Of a stretch of 64,000 nucleotides of DNA, positions 43,009-51,765 are shown one piece after another. Origin of the DNA: Aureimonas endophytica (lineage in GTDB: Bacteria > Pseudomonadota > Alphaproteobacteria > Rhizobiales > Rhizobiaceae); assembly GCF_014642635.1 (NCBI RefSeq), contig NZ_BMIQ01000005.1, forward strand, positions 62,001 to 126,000. Direction: 5' to 3'. The notes under the pieces are model-generated. The model was given only the letters and a program-made list of their open reading frames with translations, was not told the origin of the DNA and did not search any database. The translations under genes and the position numbers were made by a program. How positions within the stretch are numbered: the first letter of the stretch is position 1; the number at the start of each line of letters is the position of its first letter.

Positions 43009-44241
43009 TCAGATGGCGCCGTGGCGCGGCGGCTTCGTGCCGTTCAGCCAGTAGTCGCCGACGAAGCGGTATTTCCAGAGCTGCGGATCGTGCACCGCAT
43101 GGGTGCGGGCATTGCGCCAGAAGCGGTCGAGATCGTGGACGGCCAGCGTGGCGCTGGCGCCGCCGAGCTCGATCAGCCGCGAGCCGGCGAGAAGCGCGGC
43201 ATCGGTGGAGGCGATCTTCGCCTCGGCCACCGCGACCGAGGCGGCGGCGACCGTCTCCTCCGTCGGATCGAGGCTCGCCGCGTCGACGAAGTGACCGGCC
43301 CGGTCGAGCAGCGCCGCCGCGCCCGCGACGCGGATCGACACCTCGCCGATCGTCGCCGTCACATGCGGATCGTCGGCATGGCGCGCGACGCCGGCATCCC
43401 GCCAGGGCCGCGCCACGTCCCGCACGAAGCGGATCGTCTCGGCCAGCGCGCCTTCGGCCAGACCCTGCTGCACGCCGGCATGGATGATCTGCGCATGCGG
43501 CCCCATCGGGGTCGGGCGATCGAACAGCGCCGAATAGGGCACGACATGGTCCGGCTCCACCCGCACGTCGCGGAAGATCGTCGTGCCGGAGCCGGTGGTG
43601 CGCTGGCCGAAGCCCGACCAGTCGTCCTCGACGATCAGCCCGTCCGTGCCCTTGCGCACGAAGGCGATGACGGCCGTCTCGTCCGGCGCCTTGGCGACGG
43701 CGACGATCCAGTCGGCGAAGAGGGCGCCGGTCGAATAGAATTTGCGCCCGTCGAGCCGCCAGGCCGCGCCGTCCGGCCGGATCCGCGTCTCGATATCGTG
43801 CGCGGTGCGGGTCGAGCGTTCGGAGAGAGCGTTGCCGAGCCGCTCGCCGGCGAGGACGCGGGCGTAGAAGAAGCGCTTCTGCCCCTCCGTGCCCTCCAGC
43901 CGCAGCCCTTCCAGCATGAAGAAGTGGTTCTGCGGGATCTGGCCGATCGACCCGTCGGCACCGGCGAGGATCGCCGTGACGCGCGCCAGCGTCCCGGCCT
44001 TCACCCCCGCCCCGCCATAGGCTTTCGGCACGGTGATGGCGAAAAGGCCGGCGCGCGACAGGCGGTCGAGTTCGGCGAAGGGCAGGCGCCGGTCGCGGTC
44101 GCGCTCGGCCGCGCCGGGCGCGAGCTCGGCCGCCAGTTCGCGCGCGACGGCGATCGCCTCGGCGTCGTCGCGGATGCGGCGGGTCTCGGCCTCGGCCTCG
44201 CTCTGGCTGTCGGTAGGGGCAAGCGGGCGCAGGGCGCTCAT
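43009..44241 (-). CDS. SfnB-family flavin oxidoreductase 1
   Basis: A 410-residue acyl-CoA-dehydrogenase-fold monooxygenase of the SfnB/DszC type, used in organosulfur acquisition with reduced flavin. Blocks are ARELAAELAPGAAERDRDRRLP, LFAITVPKAYGGAGV, GSIGQIPQNHFFMLEGLRL, FYSTGALFADWIVAVAK, FGQRTTGSGTTIFRDVRVEPD, and the C-terminal FWRNARTHAVHDPQLWKYRFVGDYWLNG. The last block (NARTHxxHDPxxWKY) is typical of this group. It is the final gene of a five-gene operon with an ABC transporter and a close paralogue. Confidence 0.93.
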   Translation of the reverse strand: MSALRPLAPTDSQSEAEAETRRIRDDAEAIAVARELAAELAPGAAERDRDRRLPFAELDRLSRAGLFAITVPKAYGGAGVKAGTLARVTAILAGADGSIGQIPQNHFFMLEGLRLEGTEGQKRFFYARVLAGERLGNALSERSTRTAHDIETRIRPDGAAWRLDGRKFYSTGALFADWIVAVAKAPDETAVIAFVRKGTDGLIVEDDWSGFGQRTTGSGTTIFRDVRVEPDHVVPYSALFDRPTPMGPHAQIIHAGVQQGLAEGALAETIRFVRDVARPWRDAGVARHADDPHVTATIGEVSIRVAGAAALLDRAGHFVDAASLDPTEETVAAASVAVAEAKIASTDAALLAGSRLIELGGASATLAVHDLDRFWRNARTHAVHDPQLWKYRFVGDYWLNGTKPPRHGAI

Positions 44242-44279
44242 CTCGTCTCTCCCGCGATCGTCGGATGGGTCATCGGATC

Positions 44280-45512
44280 TCAGCTCCAGGCATGGCGCGG
44301 CGGGGCAATGCCGTTCAGCGCGTGGTTGCCGACATGGAAATATTTCCAGCGCACCGGATCGTGCAGCGTGTGCGTCCGGGCATTGCGCCAATGGCGGTCG
44401 AGATTCTCGGCGGCAAGCGTCGAGCGCGTGCCGCCGAGCTCGTGCAGCCGGTCGGCGGCGAGGATCGCGGTCTCGGTGGTCGCCACCTTGGCCGCCGCCA
44501 CGGCGACGGCGGTCTCGGCCACCGCCACCTCGGAGGGCTGGTCGAGAATGGCGTCGATCGCCCGCCCGGCCCGCTCCAGCAGCGCCTCGGCCGTGTGCAG
44601 CCGCACATGGAGATCGCCGATCGCGGAGATCGTGAAGACGTCCTGATGCGCGTGGTCCTGGCCGCTGTCGATCCAGGGCCGCGCCTTCTCGCGCACGAAG
44701 CGGATCGTGTCGGCGATGGCGCCGCGCGCGATGCCGAGATCGACCGCCGCCTGGATGAGCTGCGAGACGCTGCCGTTGGAGGAGGGCTCGACGCCGCCGC
44801 GATAGGCCGGGATCAGCGCCTCCGGCCCGATCCGGACGTCGCGGATCGTCACATTGCCGCTCGCCGTCGTGCGCTGGCCGAAGCTCGACCAGTTGTCGAT
44901 GACGGCAAGGCCCGGCGCGTCGCTCGGCGCGATGGCGAGATGGACGTTCCCCTCCTCGTCCACCGCGCCGATATGGATGAAATGGGCGAAGAGCGCGCCG
45001 GTGGCGTAGAACTTCTCGCCGTTGACGACATAGCCCTCCCCGTCCCGGCGCACCGTGGTCTCGAAGGCCCCGACATGCTTGCTGCCGGCTTCCGAAAAGG
45101 CGTTGCCGAGCCGATAGCCGTCGAGGACGCGGCCGAACCAGAGGCGCTTCTGCGCTTCGCTCGCGGTGACGCGGATGGCGTCGAGCGCGGCGAGATGGTT
45201 CTGGGGGATCTGGCCGAGCGACGGATCGGCGGCCGAGATCGTGGCGATCACCTCGCCGAGCGTCGCGAAGGAGACCGCCGCGCCGCCATAGGCCTTCGGC
45301 ACCGTGATGCCCCAGAGGCCGGAGCTGGAGAAGCGGTCGAGCTCGGCCGCCGGCAGGCGCCGCTCACGGTCGCGCGCCGAGGCCTCGACGGCGAATTCCG
45401 CCGCGAGCTCCCGGGCGACCGCGATCGCCTCGGCGTCGGAAGCGATGCGATGCGCCCTCGGATGGCGCTCGAAGCGCGGCGGCTCGGTGGAAAGGGCGGG
45501 GGCGAGCGACAT
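44280..45512 (-). CDS. SfnB-family flavin oxidoreductase 2
   Basis: Same length (410 residues) and layout as its neighbour: LWGITVPKAYGGAAVS, PSLGQIPQNHLAALDAIRV, FYATGALFAHFIHIGAVDEEG, FGQRTTASGNVTIRDVRIG and HWRNARTHTLHDPVRWKYFHVGN. The pair looks like a tandem duplication that has diverged. Two oxygenases could act in sequence on one sulfur compound, or form a heteromer. Start ATG 45512 lies nine bases after the binding-protein stop. Reduced FMN would have to come from a reductase encoded elsewhere, since none is in this operon. Confidence 0.93.
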   Translation of the reverse strand: MSLAPALSTEPPRFERHPRAHRIASDAEAIAVARELAAEFAVEASARDRERRLPAAELDRFSSSGLWGITVPKAYGGAAVSFATLGEVIATISAADPSLGQIPQNHLAALDAIRVTASEAQKRLWFGRVLDGYRLGNAFSEAGSKHVGAFETTVRRDGEGYVVNGEKFYATGALFAHFIHIGAVDEEGNVHLAIAPSDAPGLAVIDNWSSFGQRTTASGNVTIRDVRIGPEALIPAYRGGVEPSSNGSVSQLIQAAVDLGIARGAIADTIRFVREKARPWIDSGQDHAHQDVFTISAIGDLHVRLHTAEALLERAGRAIDAILDQPSEVAVAETAVAVAAAKVATTETAILAADRLHELGGTRSTLAAENLDRHWRNARTHTLHDPVRWKYFHVGNHALNGIAPPRHAWS

Positions 45513-45521
45513 GGCGCGCCC

Positions 45522-46568
45522 TCAATTCGTGCCGACCGGCCTGATCCAAGACGCGGTGACGGCGCCCTCCAGCCGGAATTCGGGCAGCTTGGCGTTCAGC
45601 TGCTCCTCGTTCTTCACGTCGTTGTCGAGGAGGAACTGGCGGGTGATCAACGTCGGCGGCAGGAGCACCTTCGTGTCCTTCAGCTCGCCCGTCAGCGCCA
45701 GCGCCACCGCCCGCACCGCCGCCGCGCCGGTGCCGGAGGCGCTGATCGCGGCGGTCGCGACCCAGGCGCTGCCCGGCTCGCGGATCGCCTGGATGTCCGA
45801 GGTCGAGACGTCGACGCTATAGACCTTCACCTGATCGGCGAGGCCCGCCTCGTCCACCGCGATCTTCGCGCCACGCGCGAACTCGTCCCAGGGGCCGAGA
45901 ATGACGTTGATGTCCGGATTGGCGCGCAGCGCCGCCGCCGTCTGGTTGGCGGTGGTCTGGGCCGGCGTGTCGTCCACCGCGCCCCATTGCGCCTTCTGCT
46001 CGACCTTCGGATGGTCCTTCTTGAAGGCCTGCCAGACCTTGTCGCGCTTGTCGAGCGCCGGGAAGCCCTCGACATAGATGTAGCCGGCCTTGAAGGCGTC
46101 GCCATTGTCCTTGACCGCCTGGCCGAGCACGAGGCCGAGCTGCTTCGACTCGTCCTGGTCGATGACGATGACCTCCTTCTGCGGCAGCTCGACATTCTGC
46201 ACCGCGACCTTGATGCCGGCCTTCAGCGCCTCGTCCACGACATCGGCGATCGCCTCGCCCTTGCCGCCAGCGAGGATGATGCCCTGGACGCCGAGATTGA
46301 TCGCCTGGCGGATCTGCTCGCGCTGCTCGTCCGGCTTCTGGCGGCCCTGGAAGCTGCGCAGCTCGATGCCGAGCGCCTCGGCCTGGCGTTTCACGCCCGC
46401 CTCGTAGTTCTGGTAGTAGTCGCCGCCCGACAGATAGACGATCAGCGCGAGCTTCACCCCGCCCTTGTCGAAGGGCGCGGGCGCGCCGGGAAGGCCGGCG
46501 GCGAAGGCGGGGCCGGCGAAGAGCAGCGGCGTCAGCGCGAGCGTGGCGAGGAGATGGCAGCGAAGCAT
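45522..46568 (-). CDS. Periplasmic substrate-binding protein (sugar-type, Peripla_BP_4)
   Basis: A 348-residue RbsB-like binding protein. The Sec signal is LLATLALTPLLFAGPAFAAG. The mature part has VKLALIVYLSGGDYYQNYEAG, IRQAINLGVQGIILAGGKGEA, VIVIDQDESKQLGLVLGQAV and VILGPWDEFARGAKIAVDEAG. ATG 46568 follows GGAGA at eight bases; a TTG at 46592 is less likely. It is encoded with the RbsC- and RbsA-like subunits and two SfnB oxidoreductases. Although the fold is the sugar type, the enzymes indicate an organosulfur or sulfonated ligand, which is inference. Confidence 0.92.
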   Translation of the reverse strand: MLRCHLLATLALTPLLFAGPAFAAGLPGAPAPFDKGGVKLALIVYLSGGDYYQNYEAGVKRQAEALGIELRSFQGRQKPDEQREQIRQAINLGVQGIILAGGKGEAIADVVDEALKAGIKVAVQNVELPQKEVIVIDQDESKQLGLVLGQAVKDNGDAFKAGYIYVEGFPALDKRDKVWQAFKKDHPKVEQKAQWGAVDDTPAQTTANQTAAALRANPDINVILGPWDEFARGAKIAVDEAGLADQVKVYSVDVSTSDIQAIREPGSAWVATAAISASGTGAAAVRAVALALTGELKDTKVLLPPTLITRQFLLDNDVKNEEQLNAKLPEFRLEGAVTASWIRPVGTN

Positions 46569-46608
46569 CGGGAAGGTCTCCGGGAGCGACAAGGGGAAAG
46601 GGGGCGGC

Positions 46609-47634
46609 TCAGGCGCGGCGACGCGCGAGGCCGAAGGTGAGCGCGAGCGCGCCGATGAGGACCGCGCCCTTCACGAAATCCTGCAGGTAGTAGGGCGCGT
46701 TCAGCATGGTCAGCCCGTTGAGGAGCACGCCGACGAAGACCGCGCCGACCACGGTGCCGAAGACGTTCGGCCGGTTGGCGCCGAGCACGGCATAGCCGAT
46801 CAGCGAGGCGGCGACGGCGTCGAGCATCAGGGAATTGCCGGCCGAGACGTCGCCCCGGCCGATGCGGGCGGCGAGCAGCACGCCGCCGAGCGCGGCGATG
46901 GCCGAGGACAGGACATAGGCGGCGACGCGATAGGCATTGACCGGCGCGCCGGCGAGATAGGCCGCCGTCGGCGAGCCGCCGACCGCGTAGAAGACCCGGC
47001 CCCAGCGCGTGCGCTCCATCAGGAACCAGGCGACGAAGGCGACGGCGGCGAGGATCACCACCGGCACCGGCACGACGCCGCCGAGCCGCAGCCGGCCGAG
47101 CGCCAGGAAGGCCTCCGTGAAGCTGCCTTCGGCGGTGGAGCCGTCGAGCAGCACCATGCCGGGCGCGATGGAGCGCCCGCCGGTGGGGATGAGCTGCGCC
47201 CCGGCGAGAAGAAACAGGGTGCCGAGCGTCGCGAGGAGGTCCGGCACGCGCAGGGCGACGATCAGGAGGCTGTTGAACAGCCCGACGAGGACGCCGATGG
47301 CGAGCGCCCCGGCCACGGCCTCGAAGGTCGAGCCGCCATGGACGATGAGGATATAGGCGGAGGCCATCTGCGTCAGCGCCGCGAGCGCGCCGACCGAGAG
47401 GTCGAAGCCGCCGACGGCGGAGGAGACCGTGACGCCGATGCCGAGCAGCGCGACGATCGCGACCGCCTGGAGGATCGAGAAGAGATTGGCGACGCGCAGA
47501 AAGGCCGGCTCCTGCCAGGTGAAGCCGATGACGAGGAGCGCGAGGAGCACGAAGATGCCGCTTCGGATCGCGAGCTCGCGCAAGGCGGGAAGCGCCAGGC
47601 GGCGCGGCGGCGGGGTGGTGGCGATCGAGGTCAT
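46609..47634 (-). CDS. ABC transporter permease (RbsC type)
   Basis: A 341-residue permease with about eight to ten transmembrane segments. Family signatures are GIGVTVSSAVGGFDLSVGAL, GSTFEAVAGALAIGVLVGLFN, VGGSPTAAYLAGAPVNAYRV and GLTMLNAPYYLQDFVKGAVL. The GGFDLSVGA loop is the standard RbsC motif. It overlaps the ATPase stop by four bases and precedes the binding-protein gene by 40 bases, so the order ATPase-permease-binding protein-SfnB-SfnB is one transcript. Confidence 0.94.
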   Translation of the reverse strand: MTSIATTPPPRRLALPALRELAIRSGIFVLLALLVIGFTWQEPAFLRVANLFSILQAVAIVALLGIGVTVSSAVGGFDLSVGALAALTQMASAYILIVHGGSTFEAVAGALAIGVLVGLFNSLLIVALRVPDLLATLGTLFLLAGAQLIPTGGRSIAPGMVLLDGSTAEGSFTEAFLALGRLRLGGVVPVPVVILAAVAFVAWFLMERTRWGRVFYAVGGSPTAAYLAGAPVNAYRVAAYVLSSAIAALGGVLLAARIGRGDVSAGNSLMLDAVAASLIGYAVLGANRPNVFGTVVGAVFVGVLLNGLTMLNAPYYLQDFVKGAVLIGALALTFGLARRRA

Positions 47635-49199
47635 GACCGGATGTCCGATGGGGCGGCGGAACGGGAAGACGAAGCGGCGGCGGGAAAGGCCGTGTCGGGG
47701 CGCAGCACGCCGTCCTCGATCGCGACGATCCGGTCGCCGACTTCGAGCGCCTCCTCGGCGTCGTTGACGAAGACGAGGGTGGCGCGCGTGCCGGCCCGCT
47801 GCCGGATGGCCGCGATGATGTCGTCGCGCGCCCCGATATCGACGCCCTGGAACGGCTCGTCGAGCAGGAGGAGGCGGCAGGGCTCGGCGTGCCAGCGGGC
47901 GAGCACGACCTTCTGCTGGTTGCCGCCGGATAAGGCGGCGAGCGGATCGCGCGCCGAGCGCGCCTTGATGCCGAAGGCGCCGATGGCGGCGGTGGCGGCC
48001 GCGCGCTCGCGCCGCTCCGCCACGAGGCCGAAGGGCGACCAGCGCTTCAGGAACGGAAAGCCGATCGTGCCGGCGATGGAGGCGAAGGGCACGGAGGCGG
48101 GAAAGAAGGAGGTGCGCCAGCGATCCTCGCCGGCCAGGAACACGCCGCCGGCGATGGCGTGCGCCGGGTTCGCCGGGCGCCAGGGCGCGCCGTCGAGCTC
48201 CGCCTCGCCGGACGCGAAGGGCCAGAGCCCGAAGAGCGCCCCGGCGAGCGAGGACTTGCCGGCGCCGACCGGCCCGGTGACGGCGACGATCTCGCCCCGG
48301 CGGACGGCGAGGTCGAAGGGCTCGGCCGAGCGGGCGAGACGCACGCCCTTCAGCGCCAGGACGACCGGCGCCGCCGCGCCGACCGGAGCCGCGCGCCGGC
48401 GCTGGAGCACGGCATGGCCGACCATCAGACGCAGGGCCGCGTCGTAATCGACGGGCCGCGCGAAGGCGCCGGCGACGCGCCCGTCGCGCAGCACCAGCGC
48501 GCGGTCGGCCAGCCGCCGGAGATCGCCGGTCCTATGCGAGATATAGACGATGGCGACCCCGTCCCGCCGGAGCCCGTCCAGGACGGCGAAGAGCCGTTCG
48601 GCCTCGGCGGCGGAAAGACTGGCCGTCGGCTCGTCGAGCAGCAGGACCCGCGGCTTGTCGCCGAGCGCGCGGGCGATCGCCACGAGCTGGCGCTCGGCGA
48701 GCGACAGATCGGCGAGCCGCGCATCGAGATCGACCGCGAGCCCGATCCGGGCGGCGCGCTCGCCCGCCAGCCGGCGGATGACGGCGCGCGTCGCGACGAG
48801 CGGCGCCCGGCCGGAACAGAGCTGGTCGAGCGCCAGATTCTCCGCCACCGTCAGGTTCGGCACGCCGACATCGGCGATCGACTGGTGGACCGCGACGATG
48901 CCGCCGGCCCGCGCGCCGTCCGGCGTCGAGATCGACAGGCGCCGGCCGTCGATCTCGATCGTGCCGGCATCGGGCTCGACCAGCCCGCACAGGATCTTCA
49001 CGAGCGTCGACTTGCCCGCGCCGTTGGCGCCCATCAGCGCCAGGATCTCGCCGGCATGGAGATCGAGATCGACGCCGCCGAGCGCCCGCGTCGGACCATA
49101 GGCCTTGGCGATGCCGCGCAGACGAAGCACCGGACGCCCGCCCCCGGAAGCGGGGGCGGCGGAGGCGGATCGGCTGGAGGCGGCAGGCGGATGGGTCAT
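47631..49199 (-). CDS. ABC transporter ATP-binding protein (RbsA type)
   Basis: A 522-residue ATPase with two nucleotide-binding domains. Domain one has Walker [15 protein letters not shown]-loop VAVHQSIADVGVPNLTV and signature LADLSLAERQLVAIARAL before Walker B VLLLDEPTASL. Domain two has [29 protein letters not shown] and LLLLDEPFQGVDIGA. Both P-loops look intact, unlike many RbsA relatives whose second loop is degenerate. It is the first gene of the operon; the AT-rich segment upstream (49200-49312) should contain the promoter. Confidence 0.95.
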   Translation of the reverse strand: MTHPPAASSRSASAAPASGGGRPVLRLRGIAKAYGPTRALGGVDLDLHAGEILALMGANGAGKSTLVKILCGLVEPDAGTIEIDGRRLSISTPDGARAGGIVAVHQSIADVGVPNLTVAENLALDQLCSGRAPLVATRAVIRRLAGERAARIGLAVDLDARLADLSLAERQLVAIARALGDKPRVLLLDEPTASLSAAEAERLFAVLDGLRRDGVAIVYISHRTGDLRRLADRALVLRDGRVAGAFARPVDYDAALRLMVGHAVLQRRRAAPVGAAAPVVLALKGVRLARSAEPFDLAVRRGEIVAVTGPVGAGKSSLAGALFGLWPFASGEAELDGAPWRPANPAHAIAGGVFLAGEDRWRTSFFPASVPFASIAGTIGFPFLKRWSPFGLVAERRERAAATAAIGAFGIKARSARDPLAALSGGNQQKVVLARWHAEPCRLLLLDEPFQGVDIGARDDIIAAIRQRAGTRATLVFVNDAEEALEVGDRIVAIEDGVLRPDTAFPAAASSSRSAAPSDIRS

Positions 49200-49237
49200 G
49201 CGACGAGGCTAGGACGCGCCCCGATATCGCACGAGCA

Positions 49238-49252
49238 AATATCTACTATATT
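49238..49252. promoter_or_regulatory. AT-rich inverted repeat upstream of the SfnB/ABC operon
   Basis: AATAT-CTACT-ATATT is a perfect inverted repeat in a 60-base AT-rich patch that stands out sharply from the surrounding high-GC DNA. It lies 39 bases upstream of the ATPase start codon at 49199. It may be part of the promoter or a regulator site for the sulfur operon. No clear -35/-10 pair was picked. Confidence 0.4.
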
Positions 49253-49312
49253 CATCGATAATATGGGTAGAGCCATCCGCCCGCGGATGGGACGGGTGGT
49301 GCGGCCTGCCCG

Positions 49313-50734
49313 TCAGCAGACGCCGACCGGCAGGCCGGCGACCCGCCGCCGAGGGTGGACCATGCCGGTCGCCGAGAAGCGGTGCAGGAGTTCGGTCATG
49401 CGGGCGGCATCGACGGCGGGGCTGAACAGGAAGCCCTGGCCGAGCTCGACGCCGATCCCCGTCAGGAGCTCCGCCTGTTCGAGGCGTTCGATGCCCTCGG
49501 CGACGACGCGCATGCCGAGATTCTTCGCGATGGCGACGAGACCGGACACGACGGCGTGGCTCGCGGGATCGGCGGGCAGCCGTTCCACGAAGGACCGGTC
49601 GATCTTGATGATGTCGACCGGCAGGTCGAGAAGATGGGTCAGCGAGGCGTAGCCGGTGCCGAAATCGTCCAGCGCCACCAGAAAGCCCTGTTCGCGCAGC
49701 CGGCGGATGGCGTTCGAGACGTCGCCCCCCGTCCGGCCGAGATAGGTGGTCTCGGTGATTTCGAGCACCACGTGCCGGAGCGAGACGCCGGCGCGGCCGA
49801 AGGCCTCGGCGAGACGCGTCTCGAGCTTGGGATCCAGGAGGTCCGCCGGCGCGAGATTGACGCCGACATGCTTGAACGGAATGCCCGCGGCGAGCCAGGC
49901 GGCGACATCGGCCGCGATCCGGCGCAGCATGGCATCGGTGATCCGCAGGCCGAGCAGCGGATGGCGCAGCGCATCGGAGAAGTCCTGCGGGCCGACGATG
50001 CCGTTCCGGCGGGTTTGCAGCCGCACCAGCGCCTCGACCCCGATGATCCGTGCCGTGCGCGTGTCGACCAGCGGCTGGTAGAACGGCACGATGCGCCCCT
50101 CGTTCAAGGCGCGGCCGACGCGCTCGGCGACGGAATTGGTCCGGGCGAAGGCGCGGCGCATGCCGGGGCGATAGGCGAGAAAGTCGCCGCGCGCATGTTC
50201 CTTCGCATAGCAGAGGGCGAGATTGGCTTCCCGCAGCAGGCGCCGGGGATCGCACGGGCCGTCCCCGCCGAGCGCGCCGCCCATCGTGACCTTCGGCAGG
50301 CTCGCCGCCGCCCCGGCTTCGGCGACCATCAGCGCGTCGAGGATGGCGGCGGCGGCGGCCTCCAACTGTTCCGGCACCGCGCAGTCGTCGAGAAGAAGGG
50401 TGAATTCGTCGGAGCCGGTGCGGAAGGCCGCGAGCTTCGGCGCTTCGGCGAGGCGGCGGGCGATGGTCCGGAGCACCGCGTCGCCGGCCGGCCGGCCCTC
50501 GGTCTCGTTGACGATGCGCAGATGGTCGATGTCGAGGACGATCAGCGCCACCCGCCGCGCCGGCTCCGTGTCCAGCCGGCGCAGCGCGGCATCGAGGCCC
50601 TTGCGATTGGCGAGCCCCGTCTGCGGATCGGTCTCGCCGAACGTGCCGTAGATCGCCGCCAGGCGGGTGACGGCCGTGATCCGCCCGAAGGCTTCGTGCT
50701 GGTGATGCGGATCGAGAAGGAAATCCTCGCGCAT
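49313..50734 (-). CDS. GGDEF-EAL protein (c-di-GMP turnover)
   Basis: A 473-residue soluble protein. A short N-terminal segment of about 35 residues leads to a GGDEF domain (TDPQTGLANRKGLDAALRRL), whose active-site motif is GSDEF at residues 107-111, an accepted variant. The EAL domain follows from residue 205, with EAL at 234-236 (GVEALVRL) and conserved GVNLAPADLLDP, LEITETTY, LDDFGTGYASLTHL, IIKIDRSFV and VAEGIE. All the usual metal and catalytic residues of an active phosphodiesterase appear present. No sensory domain is visible. It probably degrades c-di-GMP with GTP sensing through the GGDEF part. Convergence with polysaccharide genes elsewhere in the window is circumstantial. Confidence 0.94.
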   Translation of the reverse strand: MREDFLLDPHHQHEAFGRITAVTRLAAIYGTFGETDPQTGLANRKGLDAALRRLDTEPARRVALIVLDIDHLRIVNETEGRPAGDAVLRTIARRLAEAPKLAAFRTGSDEFTLLLDDCAVPEQLEAAAAAILDALMVAEAGAAASLPKVTMGGALGGDGPCDPRRLLREANLALCYAKEHARGDFLAYRPGMRRAFARTNSVAERVGRALNEGRIVPFYQPLVDTRTARIIGVEALVRLQTRRNGIVGPQDFSDALRHPLLGLRITDAMLRRIAADVAAWLAAGIPFKHVGVNLAPADLLDPKLETRLAEAFGRAGVSLRHVVLEITETTYLGRTGGDVSNAIRRLREQGFLVALDDFGTGYASLTHLLDLPVDIIKIDRSFVERLPADPASHAVVSGLVAIAKNLGMRVVAEGIERLEQAELLTGIGVELGQGFLFSPAVDAARMTELLHRFSATGMVHPRRRVAGLPVGVC

Positions 50735-50771
50735 GAAATCGTCCCGTCCAAGGTGAGGGCCCGCGGGCCAT

Positions 50772-50806
50772 GGGAAGGAAGCCGGCCGCGCCGGAACGCG
50801 GCCGGC
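50772..50806 (-). terminator. Hairpin terminator of the glycine-rich protein gene
   Basis: GCCGGCCGCG (50781-50790) pairs with CGCGGCCGGC (50797-50806) around a six-base loop. Read on the minus strand it follows the stop codon at 50818 and is followed by TTCCTTCCC, a pyrimidine-rich tract. It separates the glycine-rich gene from the GGDEF-EAL gene downstream. Confidence 0.55.
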
Positions 50807-50817
50807 AAAAACGCGGA

Positions 50818-51765
50818 TCAGCGCAGGAGCCGGCAGACCTGGACGAGCCCGTCCTCATAGGCGTCCGGGCTGCGCATGATGCCGCGACAGGTTCGGCGCA
50901 TCTGGGTGCGCTCCCGGTCGCTCATGTCGCTGATGCGCAGGGCGGCGTCGCGGCGGAAGAGCGGACGCGGCGACCATGTCCAGCCGGGCATCTCCACCGC
51001 CGCCGGGCCGCGCGGCCGCGTCGGCGTCGCGGCGGGCGGCGTCGATTCGCCCGTCACGCCGCCTCCGCCGCCGCCGCTCCCGCCATCCGTGTTCCCGCCG
51101 CCCCCGACGCCGCCGCCCGGCCCACCGCCGCTTCCCGAGCCGCCGAGGCTGGCGCCGAGGCCCGCCCGGATGCCGCCGGTGCCGAGCGCCGCGCCGAGAT
51201 TGGCCGACACGCCGTCATTGCCGCCGAGATTCGCCCCGGCCCCGGCGCGGATGCCGCCGCGTCCGCCGATCGAAGTTCCGAGATTGGCGGAGACCCCGTC
51301 ATTGCCGCCGATCGAGGTTCCGAGCCCGGCATTGATGCCGCGCCCGCCGCCGATCGAGGCTCCGGCGCCGGCGCCGATGCCCTGGCTGCCGCCGACGGAG
51401 GCGCCGAGGCCGGCCCGGACGCCGCCGGTGCCGCCGACGGACGCCCCGGCGCCGAGGCCGAGGCCGCCGCCGGTCGCGGCGGAGGACGATCCGCCGCCGC
51501 CATTGCCGCCGATATTGGCGCTGACGCCGCCATTCACGCCCCGCGATCCGCCGAGGCCGAGCCCCAGGCCGGCGCCGATGCCGCGCGAGCCGCCGACGCT
51601 GACGCCCGCCCCGAGCCCCAGGCCGCCGGAGCCGCCGGAGCCGCCGAGACTGGCGCCGAGGCCGCCGTTCCGCGGGCCGCCCGCCTCCTGCGCCTGCGCG
51701 AGTGCCGGAAGCGTCATGGCGACGACGACGGCGGCCAGACATAGCATGCGATTGATCTTCGACAT
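50818..51765 (-). CDS. Secreted glycine-rich 14-residue repeat protein
   Basis: A 315-residue exported protein. It has a Sec signal (MLCLAAVVVAMTLPALAQAQ, cleaved near residue 26). Residues 30-235 are very rich in Gly, Ala and Ser. Between 108 and 204 there is a regular 14-residue repeat ASxGGxxGxxAGxG (units start at 108, 122, 136, 150, 164, 178 and 192), with looser units before it. A Pro-rich linker leads to a C-terminal domain of about 60 residues (PGWTWSPRPLFRRDAALRIS, then RRTCRGIMRSPDAYEDGLVQ and a final CRLLR) containing two cysteines likely to form a disulfide. AAGGAGG lies upstream of ATG 51765. Possibly a surface or matrix protein; function unknown. Confidence 0.85.
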   Translation of the reverse strand: MSKINRMLCLAAVVVAMTLPALAQAQEAGGPRNGGLGASLGGSGGSGGLGLGAGVSVGGSRGIGAGLGLGLGGSRGVNGGVSANIGGNGGGGSSSAATGGGLGLGAGASVGGTGGVRAGLGASVGGSQGIGAGAGASIGGGRGINAGLGTSIGGNDGVSANLGTSIGGRGGIRAGAGANLGGNDGVSANLGAALGTGGIRAGLGASLGGSGSGGGPGGGVGGGGNTDGGSGGGGGGVTGESTPPAATPTRPRGPAAVEMPGWTWSPRPLFRRDAALRISDMSDRERTQMRRTCRGIMRSPDAYEDGLVQVCRLLR

